From Phallus indusiatus (Eukaryota; Basidiomycota; Agaricomycetes; Phallales; Phallaceae): a stretch of DNA of 64,000 bases. A program made the translations under genes and the position numbers. The notes beneath the pieces were generated by a model. The model was not told where the DNA came from and made no database searches. It saw nothing but the letters and a program-made list of their open reading frames with translations. The DNA is taken from positions 1,550,001-1,614,000 of the forward strand of contig JAQFWX010000005.1 of the NCBI GenBank assembly GCA_027605045.1, read 5' to 3'. Below, piece by piece: positions 11,092 to 21,912 of this stretch; within the stretch, counting starts at the first letter, position 1, and the number at the start of each line of letters is the position of its first letter.

Positions 11092-13080
11092 TTATTCGCT
11101 CATCATCCTTTGGACGACTTCCAAAGCATTTTCACGAGTGAGCTCCGCAGTGTCAACCGAGGAAAGAGTTATTTGAGAGGATGATCCCGCAGAAACTCGG
11201 GGAATAGATGAAAACAACGAAAAAATATCCTTAGTCCTCGCAACGTGCTCTCTTCCTCCTGTATTAACAATGAAACGAACCAAAAGTTCGCCCTGATATT
11301 TAATTAATGACATAGAAAGGGTTAGAAATGAAGGAAAAATTTACCGCTTCAACGACGCACGCGACGACTATAAGCCTAAAAAGAGAGATGAGATACGTCC
11401 AACATTGAGTTAAATACATTTACCAGATAATGATCCAAGTTATTCTATCCATAGCACCCGTGTTAACGTGGTCATGAATGATATCCAACTTCATTGTTTA
11501 ACGTAATTCGTTTAAATAATTGTTAAAAAGGAGAAAAGAAAAAAAGAGCAAGGAAGACGTACAAGTTCATTTGCGACGCCCAGCCGTTCATTTAAAACGT
11601 TTACTCGAGGACCAATTTCAAGGTATTCTCTGACGGCATCGTATAAGCCTTTGAGACTAGCTTCGCTCCAAAACAACTCCGGAACGTCAAGGACGTTTGA
11701 AACAAGATTGATCGTAGTTCTCAGGGTAAACAATTTTCCTAAATTAAATCTCTTTTTAATAATGGCTATGGCCATGGCCAAGACACGTGGAAGGAAACGG
11801 ATCAGACTTGCCACTTAATCTTGTCGCTTCACGCCTCGTGAGATTGATTGAACCTGATGTAGCCAGTTCTTTGGGTATCTGTCTCGTAGAAGGATGCGAC
11901 AAAACTTGATTTGACAATGATTCATAGTGTGCTAAGAGCGTGGACTGGGCAAGGGCGTGAGCAATTGAAAGGCTGAGAAGATGAGAACGCGATTTTAAAG
12001 CTAATGAGAATATTACTATAGAGATTAATCCGATATAAACATGATTGCGTACTAAAGAAGTCGTTGTATATCCTCGGAAATTCAACATGCGGATCCATCT
12101 TGTTGGTTATGTTAGCAGAAACGTTTTACAAAGGGTAAACTAATCTTGACATACGGTATAATGACATTCCTCAACTTCCCATTCTTCCTCGGGCCGTTTT
12201 CGGATCCATATTCCAGCAGTATCCAAATCATCAATAATATCTCTTTCTTCCATTTCGCTGAACCCGAAGAATACGGCAACACCATAAGAGAAGAATACAG
12301 CTTCGGCAATATGTTCTTCCTCAGCTAACTGTCGCTCCAAAGCTGCTGATTCACGACGTTTTGTCCGTCTTCGGAGGCTAGGCTGGAAATTGGCATCAGG
12401 CGATGTAGATATGTAACCGTCGTGGGGAAAGTTGGATTCCGGACTTTCAGCCTCAGGGAAGTATGTTCCTTCATATCCATATTGTTCATCTTCAGACATA
12501 CGAGACATGATCATGGTACTTTGTGTTGGAGCTGGTGATGACCGAACATTGACTCCGGGAGCATAGCCCGGTAAAAGAGGAAGATGGTAAACCTGAAAGA
12601 AAGTCAATAAAGGTTCAAGAGAAGATATATCTTTCTCCAGCTAACCACATAAACCGCTTCATCGAAAACCCTAGGCAACACAGCATGCTCTCTTTTGAGA
12701 AAGGCAGCTAGCAGCTTTTTCATTACGCCCTCCGCAACTGAATAGGCCGTCAGCCGTGCATAGCCAGCACGTTCTCGCTCATCTTTAGTTAATCGTTCTC
12801 CAAGAGTTCGACTCGGACGACGTCCTGCAGCAATATCCCTATCTTCCAGATCAGTCAGCTGCTCTTCCTCGTCAGGAAGAGGTTTAGTCTGGGCTTCTGA
12901 CGGCAACAGAACATGTCGTTGCGAGGTCTTGGACGTTCGAGATAACTTGGGATTTCCGAGTGGTGTTTTCGGTGCTTGAGCACTAGGAGTAAACAGAGTT
13001 CGAGACCGCGTTGGGCGTGTCCCAGGAATGTCGATTATTATGGGCGCGGATGACATACGGTTCGGTCTTGGGCGGGACAT
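11092..13080 (-). CDS. RMD1: RMD1/DUF155 family membrane protein
   Basis: A member of the DUF155 family (yeast Rmd1; human RMND1), membrane-anchored proteins linked to sporulation or mitochondrial translation; the exact fungal role is not settled. Eight exons: 13080-12649, 12592-12155, 12098-12053, 12000-11812, 11738-11563, 11488-11424, 11375-11345, 11292-11092, totalling 525 residues. The N-terminal 100 residues are Ser/Pro/Arg-rich and may target or be disordered. The core shows FLKREHAVLPRVFDEAVYVY, EEHIAEAVFFSYGVAVFFGF, EFPRIYNDFFTLKSRSHLL, the LSIAHALAQSTLL helix, and SNVLDVPELFW followed by YLEIGPRVNVLNERL. One transmembrane helix, TWIIIWLIVVACVVEAGEL, sits near residue 445. The fourth intron (11811-11739) uses a GC donor, GCAAGT; no GT site keeps the frame. 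RMD1 versus a paralogue (such as RMD8) is not resolved. Confidence 0.9.
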
Positions 13081-13521
13081 GTTTGGAGGTGCGGGTGGGG
13101 TCGGTTAAAGGTAACGCTTGTCACGCAGCACGTCACCAGCACAATTCTTTATGCACCAGCACAACGCACAAACAACGTTTTTCAAATGTAAGTTTAGAAA
13201 ATAGTAGACTCTCTTCTGATTATAATGATACTATTTGTGTTTCTTCATCTGAAGATGCTTGCGAGTAGAAGTCGTTTTTCCCTTTGCAATTTGTGTAGCG
13301 ATCGTCGTCGAGGCTCTTGTTTCATCTTGGCTCGTTCTGAATTCCGTGATTGAATCGGAAAATTAGCCTAAAAAACATATTCATCGGATGGTTAAGATAA
13401 TACATTTTATCACAAAAGTCGTATCATGGATTAAAAAAACCCTCCATAGTCAATCCTTAACAACCTACGTCGACCAGGACCTTAGCCAACTCAAACACAA
13501 TAGTCCCTCTTTTACTCGTCC
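13081..13521. other. Divergent intergenic region
   Basis: 441 bp between the RMD1-like start and the lectin-glycoprotein start. It probably carries both promoters. I see no clear TATA box and no coding signal. Confidence 0.45.
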
Positions 13522-15390
13522 ATGAAATCTTCTTTGAAAGCACTCTCTTCCTTGATTTTTTTGGCTGTGTCCTTCACGGTATCAGCCCAAGTTCCTCCGT
13601 ATGCCAGATTATTAGGCACGGTAACACGAATCAATAACTGTTGATCTCTGAATAGATATCTCGGTGCTCTCTTGATTGAGCCAGGAAGCGATTCCAGTAA
13701 AGTTCTTCTTAGCCCCTTCTTCTGTATTATCTGACCCGATTGTGAACTGCTAGGCAAATGTCTGACGGCTACGTCCAACTCCGACGGTGCCGCTGTTATC
13801 ATCCAAACATGTATCGGTGCCTCTGCTCAGCAATGGACTTTTACTAATGGCGCTATATCCGTTTTTGGCAACATGTGTCTTGATGTCACCAATGGTGCGA
13901 ACGCCGACGGTACTAAGCTGCAGATTTGGTCCTGCACCGACAATAACGCCAATCAGCAGTGGCATTATAACTTCTGGGTCAATCAGCTTTCGTGGAAAGA
14001 CAAAAACAAGTGTCTAGATCTCACTGATGGTAACTTGAATGACGGAAATCAGGTTAGCGATACCGCTCGTCTCTCATCGCGACCTTGACGAGACTGTAGG
14101 TGCAAATTTGGGATTGCTCTTGGGGAAACTCCAATCAAGTATCTTTGATTTATTTGCATTGCGAGAGTCGGATGGTTTACTTTATTAGATCTGGAATACT
14201 GGATACTCATACAGCAACTTGCCCGCTAAATCAGAAAACGGTCAATCCGGAACCAATACATGCGGGACTGATTCCTCTCCCGGCTCCATGTGTCAAACGG
14301 CTTGGATAAAGTGAGTCAAAAGAAATCACAAATCAGTAGATGATATGACTCACTAAGACTAATAAGCTCCGCTGAAGATTTTTGCCTGTAAGCTTTTGTC
14401 TACTCTCGTAAGTTTAGTAGCTTCAGGTCCCGTTTTCGCGATAGGTTTGCACCTCCTAATCCCAATGGTGACATCGGCGACACCGAAAGAATTGAAGTAG
14501 CCTATTGTACTAAATCAGGACAAGGAACACGGCTCATTCCCAACGGAGCACTCAAAGGGGTTCACTTCGTCAAAACACCCGATTACGTTCAAGTAACCGG
14601 TGTAGGCGATTTGACAATGATTAATATTGCTCAGGGTGACGCTGGAGGTGAACTTGATCCTCACGGTGCAGACGGGAACGGGAATCCCATTGGAGGTCTT
14701 GTTTACGGGAATAGTTTTGGCCGGGCGTTGCAATATCATGAATGGACCATGTTCGTTTCTGCTAGCCAATTTTGTTTCAGAGCATGCGTGCGTCTTGGCT
14801 CTTTTGATTTCTTCACTTACTTGAAAAGAAAAACAGTCTAACCGCTTAATCACAACAGGTTGGACCAAGGGCTGCTGAACTTTGTCAACATATCGTAAGA
14901 AGAATGCTTCCGATCGTCTATGAAGAAGTACATAACTAAATGATTTTTATAGTACGATGAAATGGGTTGTGATTGGGTATGTCATTTTTTTTCAATTTCA
15001 AGAAAACGCGCTGACGTTTCTTATTCAAGAACATGCGTGAGTTTAATGAATTACGACCCGGGAATCTCATTCCCAAAACTAGACTAACCAAAAATCAACA
15101 TTCAGCGGCAAACTATTCGCCTGACGTATTTGAAGACTGTTTAGGTGACGATGAGTTGAGTTAGATTAACATTTTTTATCAACAGACTCAATTGAACAAG
15201 TCACGATTTTATTAGCCTCCCGATGGGAGTGTATGGCACGTCTACATGGCATCAAGGAATTAGCCCCACACCACCCCCACATCCAGTCGCGTCGAGCAGT
15301 AGCTGTACGGCTATCCCAACTGTCAGCGTCAGTCCCGCACAACGTCGGAGCTTAGGGTTGGAAAAGCATCGCCACCGCAAGAGTCATTGA
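13522..15390 (+). CDS. Secreted ricin-B lectin glycoprotein (macrophage-activating glycoprotein type)
   Basis: A predicted secreted protein of the basidiomycete family annotated as macrophage activating glycoprotein; its fungal function is unknown. Exons: 13522-13620, 13681-13696, 13754-14052, 14100-14138, 14189-14310, 14367-14387, 14445-14787, 14859-14894, 14953-14976, 15030-15036, 15106-15154, 15216-15390, giving 409 residues. Residues 1-22 are a signal peptide ending VSAQ. A ricin-B (CBM13-like) domain follows: KCLTATSNSDGAAV, MCLDVTNGANADGTKLQIW, KCLDLTDG and VQIWDC, with QxW repeats. The second half is the conserved family module: TAWINSAEDFC, KGVHFVKTPDYVQVTG, GGELDPHGADGNGNPIGGL, YDEMGCDWNMPANY, MGVYGTSTWHQGISPTP. 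A Ser-rich, basic tail ends it. The 16-nt and 7-nt exons are needed to keep the frame and the conserved residues. The first two exons are less certain than the rest. Confidence 0.87.
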
Positions 15391-17992
15391 ACGAAGGGAC
15401 ATTTGAAATACATGTGCACGTATATCGAGTGCCTGATAGGACTTTTCGTTTAGAGTTGTCGACATCATTAATATGTACAGAACGGACAGCACGATTTATT
15501 TTTCGAATTGGCAATAAATATTTTTTCTCAAAAAATTGCTTTTTGTGTGGTCGGAATGCCTGGAAGATACAAAGCTAGTTCATTCCGTTATACATATGTA
15601 CATATATGCATTCTGTTCAGCCATATCAAAGGCCTTACTAGCCCACGACTAGCCAGCAACCTTAAATGTTAGACATTCAGGGTGGCCAGTGGTTTTTTCT
15701 ATTCTATTTGTTAGAGCGAGATATAATGGCTTTGTAGTTAGGCTACTAATAGGACTGGCATTCATCTTGTGGCACCGCGTGTCCGAATCCCCCCTTCCGA
15801 GCCTGGCGCTGAGAACATATTATGCCAGAACAGTTCAAGTCTTCGTCAACGAAAATTTTTTCAGGCATCCTGTGATGTGGTTTGGTGTCAGTGAGACTTT
15901 TCTCCGGAACAAAGGTAAATCCCAGTATTCATTAATTACTATGCTTCGGATTCTTTTTCTGACATTTGTGGAGCTTCGGGTTCCCTGGCTTGAATACAGT
16001 GTCATTGATTAGTAATTTCTAATGAACTTGAACAAGGGCGAAACCGAAAAGGTATATGACTCTACGTGTATGATTTTGCCGGAGAAGCTCTAATTCAGTC
16101 ATGAAAGCTCCGGTGCCAGCGAGTTGTAGATAATATGTAGTTGACTCAATGCGAACTTGAAGCCACGCTGAATTATGAGCTTCCGACTCAGGCTCGACGC
16201 CATTCATTGTCAATCGAATCATTGATTGAGAATCATTAATTTCGGGCACGTGAAAACTTTTTCTCAAGGTTTCATTTTGCTTTGACCGGAGTCATTTGAC
16301 GCGCATTGCAGTAAATGGCTTTTGCAAGGCTACATTCGTTTTGGAGTGCCAACTCGGACGCAAAGAAGCGATTTAAGAACGTGAACTTAGAGGTGAATGC
16401 AACGGTTATAATCTGCATAAAAAAAGACAACTCTCCTTGTATTCGCATTGTAATCATTTTCGTAAGCTGGTTATGACGTTGGACTGCTTTGGCATTCAAA
16501 GCAAGAAATGTAATAAGACCTGTATAAGCCGTGCTATTTGATGGTCTTTGGATTGTCTTATCAACCGAAAGGCACAAGTCATTTCCGGCCTGAAAACCAT
16601 CAAAAAATAAAATATTTAATTATCAAAATAAGACATGCACGGCAATACCGGTCACTACGTACTATGCTAATATTAGCGCTTCGCACCAAATTCTTCTTTT
16701 CCTTCCCCATCCGGAGACAATATCCGAATGTCAAGGTTTATATTTTATTTTCAAAGCACATTTCGGAAAGCCTCGTTGCACAGCATTTGGGGGTTATTTA
16801 TGTATGTGAATTTCATGTTATATCCATAAAGGAACAGCGATCCCGACGCACTTCAGTGCTGAAATTACTTAGGCTATCTGCAAAATGAGATATGTAATAA
16901 AGAAATCCGAAGGAATTACAGAGCATCGACGTGGAGTTACATTTTCATCTTATCAAAATTTCAGTATACACTAGCGATGTCAGGAATAAATCTGCTCACG
17001 ACATGCCCTATAGAAAATAGAAGCGTCTAATATGAAATCACAGTTTTACGTTCTCTTCCATAATGTGAAAGCCTAACGATGCCATTCGAATTTTTTAATA
17101 GGTTTTCTTTCCCGATCTCCTTTCGTATTAATATATCGTTTGACGTACTTTGCGAGGAAAGTACTCATCTCCGCCGAGTCAGAAGCAGTTTTACTTTGAC
17201 ATAAGTTGTCATCGCCTTGCCCTTTTTTTTTTTCGAAAACACCAATCATTATGAGCGTCACCGCCGATATTGATATGTCCGCATTTGGGAGGGATCTGTC
17301 GACGTCAACGCTCGGAGACAGTCTTTTCAAATGTCATGGATGTGAAAGGCAAAAAAAATTCCAATATCTTCGCTAAAGCTTTTGGAAACGGTCGTGGCTC
17401 TCCTGAATTGTCCATGTCGTGATGTTCTATCAGGTAATTGGCGTTTTAAGAACAAGACCCAAGTGATAACAAGTGCGAACGAGTGACTTTTTTGCAAGTT
17501 GCCAGGAATACCCGTACACGTGTACTCAAATTTAGATTCTTACGTAGGCGCTCTACGGGCATACGCGAGCTAATTTATAGACTTTAATCGAAGTACACCG
17601 ATCTCCTTCTGGTAAAGAAAATTGAATTAGGAAGGTAGATGCGGTAGTTCAGGGAGTTTTGTTCCGAGCGTAAAATGACCTAGGCCAGACCAAGCCCTGG
17701 TTGCTCACTGCAGCTCCAGTAATAATAAAAGCATCATCAGCCGTAAATCCGTGATACGCCGAGTCGGATTTGTAAAATCAAAAGAAAAGTAGAAAAAAGG
17801 GAGAAAAAAATATGGTAATTAATCATTAGGTATCATTTCAGTATAGTTGTGCATAATAATGATGACAACAGGTGTACAGTAGACGGCTCAAACAATGCGT
17901 AGTAATGGTAACAACACAGGGACAGCATAACAAATAACGTAAGGAGAAAAAAAAAAGAAAATAAAGAGACAATGAATGGGGAAAGAGACTTG
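15391..17992. other. Convergent intergenic region, no supported gene
   Basis: 2.6 kb between the 3' ends of the lectin gene and the terpene synthase. Two adjacent leftward open frames at 16019-16267 and 16272-16577 are not in the same frame and show no family motif. They may be remnants, but I cannot support a gene. Confidence 0.45.
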
Positions 17993-19433
17993 TCAGATAT
18001 TCCGAACATTATAAACTAAAAGGGTGAAACAGTGGTATATGAGAACGGGAACGACAAAGCGTGATAGAGACACCAGCTACACACAAAAAAAATAAGTCAG
18101 CAACGGTAGGGTGATTCTTCGATATGGCTTTGATACTCACTCCCGTAGCACGAACAAGTCGTGACCAAGCGGTAATTTGGGTTTTGGTGTTAGTGTCGAG
18201 ATGGTCCATCAAGAGATCATATTGTCGTCTCAAAGGTTCAGGAGCCAATTCGACAGTACGAGTCTTTCTCACTTCGTCTTTTTGCTTTCCGAGGTATCGG
18301 TCACTTCGGAAGGTCCATTCCTCCATGCCAATGGGCCAATTACACATGACGTCCAGATGAACCTTGAGAGCTTGGTCAACCTCGGGACCGAATGTCGGAA
18401 TTCGTTTGATGTCTCGGATAAAGTCCAGTCCAATTTGTTGAAACATCTTGCCTGCGTAGTCGAACGATCCTTGGATGTCTAACCGCTTTTCTTTCATGAT
18501 GGCCGTAATCACGTTATGGCCATGGATACCATTTTTGCGTTCAAAGTTATAAGAGTATAGGTCCTGGATGAAACGTCGATGTCAGCCGAGCGAAAGCGAG
18601 AGAGAATGAGGGAAAGAGAGAGCGAGAGAAAATAGAACTTACGTTATGGATACAAACTAGATCCATCGCTTTGAGAGTAAGACTTAGGACTTGTGGGTGC
18701 TGCATGACTTTCTCTGGGATGTCCACGTGCAGTGCCCCGACGAAGAAAATTGATTTGGTAGCAGCACTTGCGCGTCGAATTTCAAGATATTCATCGATGC
18801 CTCGGATGTGTAAGTCATCGCGATCGGCTGCTTCAACGCATACAGCTTCGATATATTCCTCTAAACTTTTCCTGAGGCGCAAGGAGGAAGAAGGGACTGA
18901 AAAATCGACAATACGACCCCATAGACTGACAGTGAAGATATAATAAGTTTTTGTCCTGACAGTTTTGACGAATGGACTTACTCTTGAGTTAATAGCCCAA
19001 GCTTGTGAGAACCTTTGGGAAGAGGGTCGTGAGGTTTCCTATTTCAAAAAATGTCGGTATGGTCGTACGTTAACAAAAAAAACAGATGTAACAATCACCT
19101 CATCGCCAATAAAAGTGTGTCTGAAAGGGCACGAGCTGCCGGACCGTCCATAACGTCGCTGAATTCATCATAGAGGAAATACCATTGGCATAAATCAGCC
19201 GTAATTCGAAGATGTTCTTCAGTGACGAAATGGTTTGAGTAGGCCATTATCATGGTAAAGTCACATCGGTTGAAAGCATCCAAAGCCTCGGAAGGCAAGA
19301 GGTTGTAACTCTCCATCCAGTCTTGACTGGCTTGGCGAACGGATTCGTAGTAAGGAGACAAAACAGCTGGCCATGGCCATTTGGAAAGTTTGATTAAATC
19401 AGGGATGTAAAACGAACGAGGCGTCGTAGGCAT
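17993..19433 (-). CDS. Sesquiterpene synthase (class I terpene cyclase)
   Basis: A class I terpene cyclase, expected to ionise farnesyl diphosphate with Mg2+ and cyclise it. Exons 19433-19099, 19038-18982, 18925-18643, 18563-18141 and 18076-17993 give 393 residues, the usual range. The first metal-binding motif is DEFSD at residues 89-93, preceded by ITADLCQWYFLY. The second, NSE, motif is NDLYSYNFE at residues 225-233, with N225, S229 and E233 in the canonical spacing; it spans the third intron. The C-terminal SDRYLGKQ provides the conserved Arg-Tyr pair. Also typical are EYLEIRRASAATKSIFFVGA and HGHNVITAIMKEK. The product cannot be predicted from sequence. No P450, oxidase or transporter lies nearby, so it looks like a stand-alone gene. 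A TATA box sits about 85 bp upstream. Confidence 0.92.
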
Positions 19434-19514
19434 GATATACTGGTTGAGGTGAGAGTGTAGAAGACAAGTGAAGGATAAGACGACTTCGGGACGACCGATC
19501 CTTGCAAGAGCACA

Positions 19515-19522
19515 TTTTTATA
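19515..19522 (-). promoter_or_regulatory. TATA box of the terpene synthase gene
   Basis: TATAAAAA on the minus strand, 82-89 bp upstream of the ATG at 19433. This is a good match in sequence and spacing. Confidence 0.5.
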
Positions 19523-20593
19523 GCGGAAGAGGATAGAAAAAAAATATTATTAAGCGGGACTTGAAGGACAACGTGACGACGCAGGTCAGAAAAAAGGAAT
19601 GTGATCTAAGTTGATTATGTTTCGTTCCATGACAAATTGAAAATTAGGATAGGCTTACTTGCCGTAATTGTACATTGGGGTCGAGCCAAAAGCATGCTGA
19701 GCGAAAGGGTGGACAAGAATCGGTAAAAGCGGTGTGCTCCGGTTTGCCTAGATGCCAGATTTGGATATACCGTGTTAAGTCCTGCCGGCCAAGTGCTCGG
19801 TTAGGATTATCATGCGTGGCCGAAGATGTAAAGCGGAGAGTTAATCGGTGGTATTAACATTCAATTCCACCGGGATGTGGTCAATTGCAACGTGGTGTCA
19901 GACTTACACAAAGGGCCGTGTTCGAGATACATGTTCGACTGATGAGTTATCGTGCAACTTGGACTTATCTTGACAAGTTCGATTGAGAGAAAAAAAATTC
20001 TATTGGCACGCGAACATTTGATAGCCTAAGGTAGATCCAGGACTACAATGTGTCCCTGTATTTCCTTAATCGACGTTTTTCAGCTCTCCCAATTTCCGAC
20101 GCTTGAGGCTTACTCACCGTGTATGTATGTATGTACAACTTAATGAAAACTCTTGGTATCGTCTAATCAGCAGCGAAATCACGCCCAGCATTCAAAAGTG
20201 AAGCCCTTGTACAAGCCCCCCGCACAGGAATCAGCAAGTGAACGCCTACAATTAAAAAATTCAATTTCGGGTGTTATTTCTAGTAATGGAAAATACCAAA
20301 AAAATGAAAACGCGTTTTCTTTTTCTTTTTTTTTTCGTCGTTGGGAGACTACCACATGGCGTCTTTTTCTTTTTCTTTGTATTCTTTTCTTCCACCGACC
20401 GGCGGTGAATTTGGCTTAACTCGAGCGATGATGGTGGGAATATCGAGGGGTTGCCAATTGAAAGCTACGTATAATGTTAATGACTGCTTGTAGGGGAGGT
20501 GAGGTGAAACGGATTCGGAAGGTGTCTAGGTGCGCAGCCGGTAAAGAAGTGCCCTGCTTTGTCATGAGGGCGCCAGTGGACGCTCCGACACCG

Positions 20594-20620
20594 ATCATCA
20601 TCATCATCATCATCATCATC
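20594..20620. repeat. (ATC)9 microsatellite
   Basis: About nine perfect ATC units, 33 bp upstream of the reductase start codon, in its likely 5' leader. Confidence 0.85.
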
Positions 20621-20652
20621 TGGCTACCACCGTCCCCCAAAGCACTGTCGTG

Positions 20653-21912
20653 ATGCGAGTTCTCATTACAGGTAATTTAAACTTGTTCACGTGTAAATAA
20701 TTACATTGTTTTTCTGATTTTTCAAAGGCGCATCTGGTGTGCTCGGCAGCGCCATCTATGAAGCCTTCAAACGTACAGATTGCGATATATTCGGTACTGC
20801 GTTTACACGTGCTCAGGAGCGTCCTGAGTTGCATTTATTGAATCTGCTCGACTCATCGGCTCTCGAACATGCAATTCATTCTTTCAAGCCGCATTGGCTA
20901 ATACACTGTGCCGCAGAAAGACGGCCTGACGTCGCGGAAAGGGACCCTGATGCTGCTACTCAAGTAAGCCGCCATAACTGGTCATTATGAGTCATGACTC
21001 ATGGCATTCACGGATGGGTGCTTTCGGGTGACTATTGATCTGTAAATTTCAGTTGAATGTTGGCGTAACCTCGCAATTGGGGCAACTGGCAAGCCAGCTT
21101 GCTTTCAAATTAATATACATATCTACTGGTGCGCCCGCATAACCATGTCTTTTTTTAGTCAATCCTTAGCTTTAACAACCGCCGCCACAGATTATGTCTT
21201 TGATGGGACCAAGCCTCCCTACTCTCCTGATTCTGAGACGAATCCTTTACAATTGTACGGTCGCACGAAACGGGATGGCGAACTGGCATTGCGGCACCTC
21301 GATGATCAGCATTGCCTCATTTTACGTGTCCCAGTCCTGTGCGTGACTCGTCTCTTTGTTTTTTTTTCGCTTTTGTATATGCCTATTCAGCCAAATAACT
21401 TATTTCTCATCTCAGCTACGGACCTACGAGCAAAAACTCAGAATCGGCGGTCAACATTTTGTTGGATGTCGTTCGTGACCAATCTGGCAAATTATACCAT
21501 ATGGATCATTTTGCCGCGCGCTACCCAACTAACGTACTTGACATCGCCGATTTCCTCGTTAGACTCAGTTGTAAGTATCCGTATTTATTTCCACCACTCG
21601 GACCATGTTATATCTAAATTAAGCTCATACTTCTTTCTAGTATACTCAGGGAAGGTTCCTAGAATCCTTCATTATAGTGGAGCCGAACCGTTCACGAAAT
21701 ACGAGATGTGTTTAGTCTTCTCTCAGATTCTCGGAGTGCCTCACAAACACATCATCGCGGATACTGACGCTCCAACCGGAATTGGTGCGACAACCCGTCC
21801 GAGGGATTGCCACCTGGATTGCCGGGAAACCGAAGCCCTGAGAATTGAAGGTGGATTGGGTCTCACGGGTTTTGGAGAGTGGTGGACGAAGCGCTTGAGG
21901 GAGGAACTTTAG
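20653..21912 (+). CDS. RmlD/MAT2B-like NAD(P)-dependent reductase
   Basis: An extended short-chain reductase of the RmlD substrate-binding family. RmlD itself reduces dTDP-4-dehydrorhamnose; fungal homologues usually resemble MAT2B, the regulatory subunit of methionine adenosyltransferase. Exons 20653-20671, 20728-20963, 21053-21128, 21191-21338, 21416-21570 and 21641-21912 give 301 residues. The start, RVLITGASGVLGS, is the Rossmann glycine loop. WLIHCAAERRPDVAERD and ISTDYVFDGTKPPY are family blocks, and YGRTK supplies the catalytic YxxxK. RPRDCHLDCRETEAL near the end fits the MAT2B branch. Nothing is missing. Whether it is an enzyme or a regulatory subunit is open. Confidence 0.9.

Larger units (their letters stand above)
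19434..20652. other. Divergent intergenic region
   Basis: 1.2 kb between the terpene synthase and reductase start codons. It contains the synthase TATA box (19515-19522) and, at its right end, a nine-unit trinucleotide run (20594-20620). No coding signal is seen. Confidence 0.5.

Noticed and set aside
13512..13802. Leftward 96-codon frame over the lectin gene start
   Set aside because: It is antisense to the signal-peptide and lectin exons and has no motif.
16019..16577. Two adjacent leftward frames that look like exons of one gene
   Set aside because: They are out of phase, with no clear splice sites joining them and no family resemblance.
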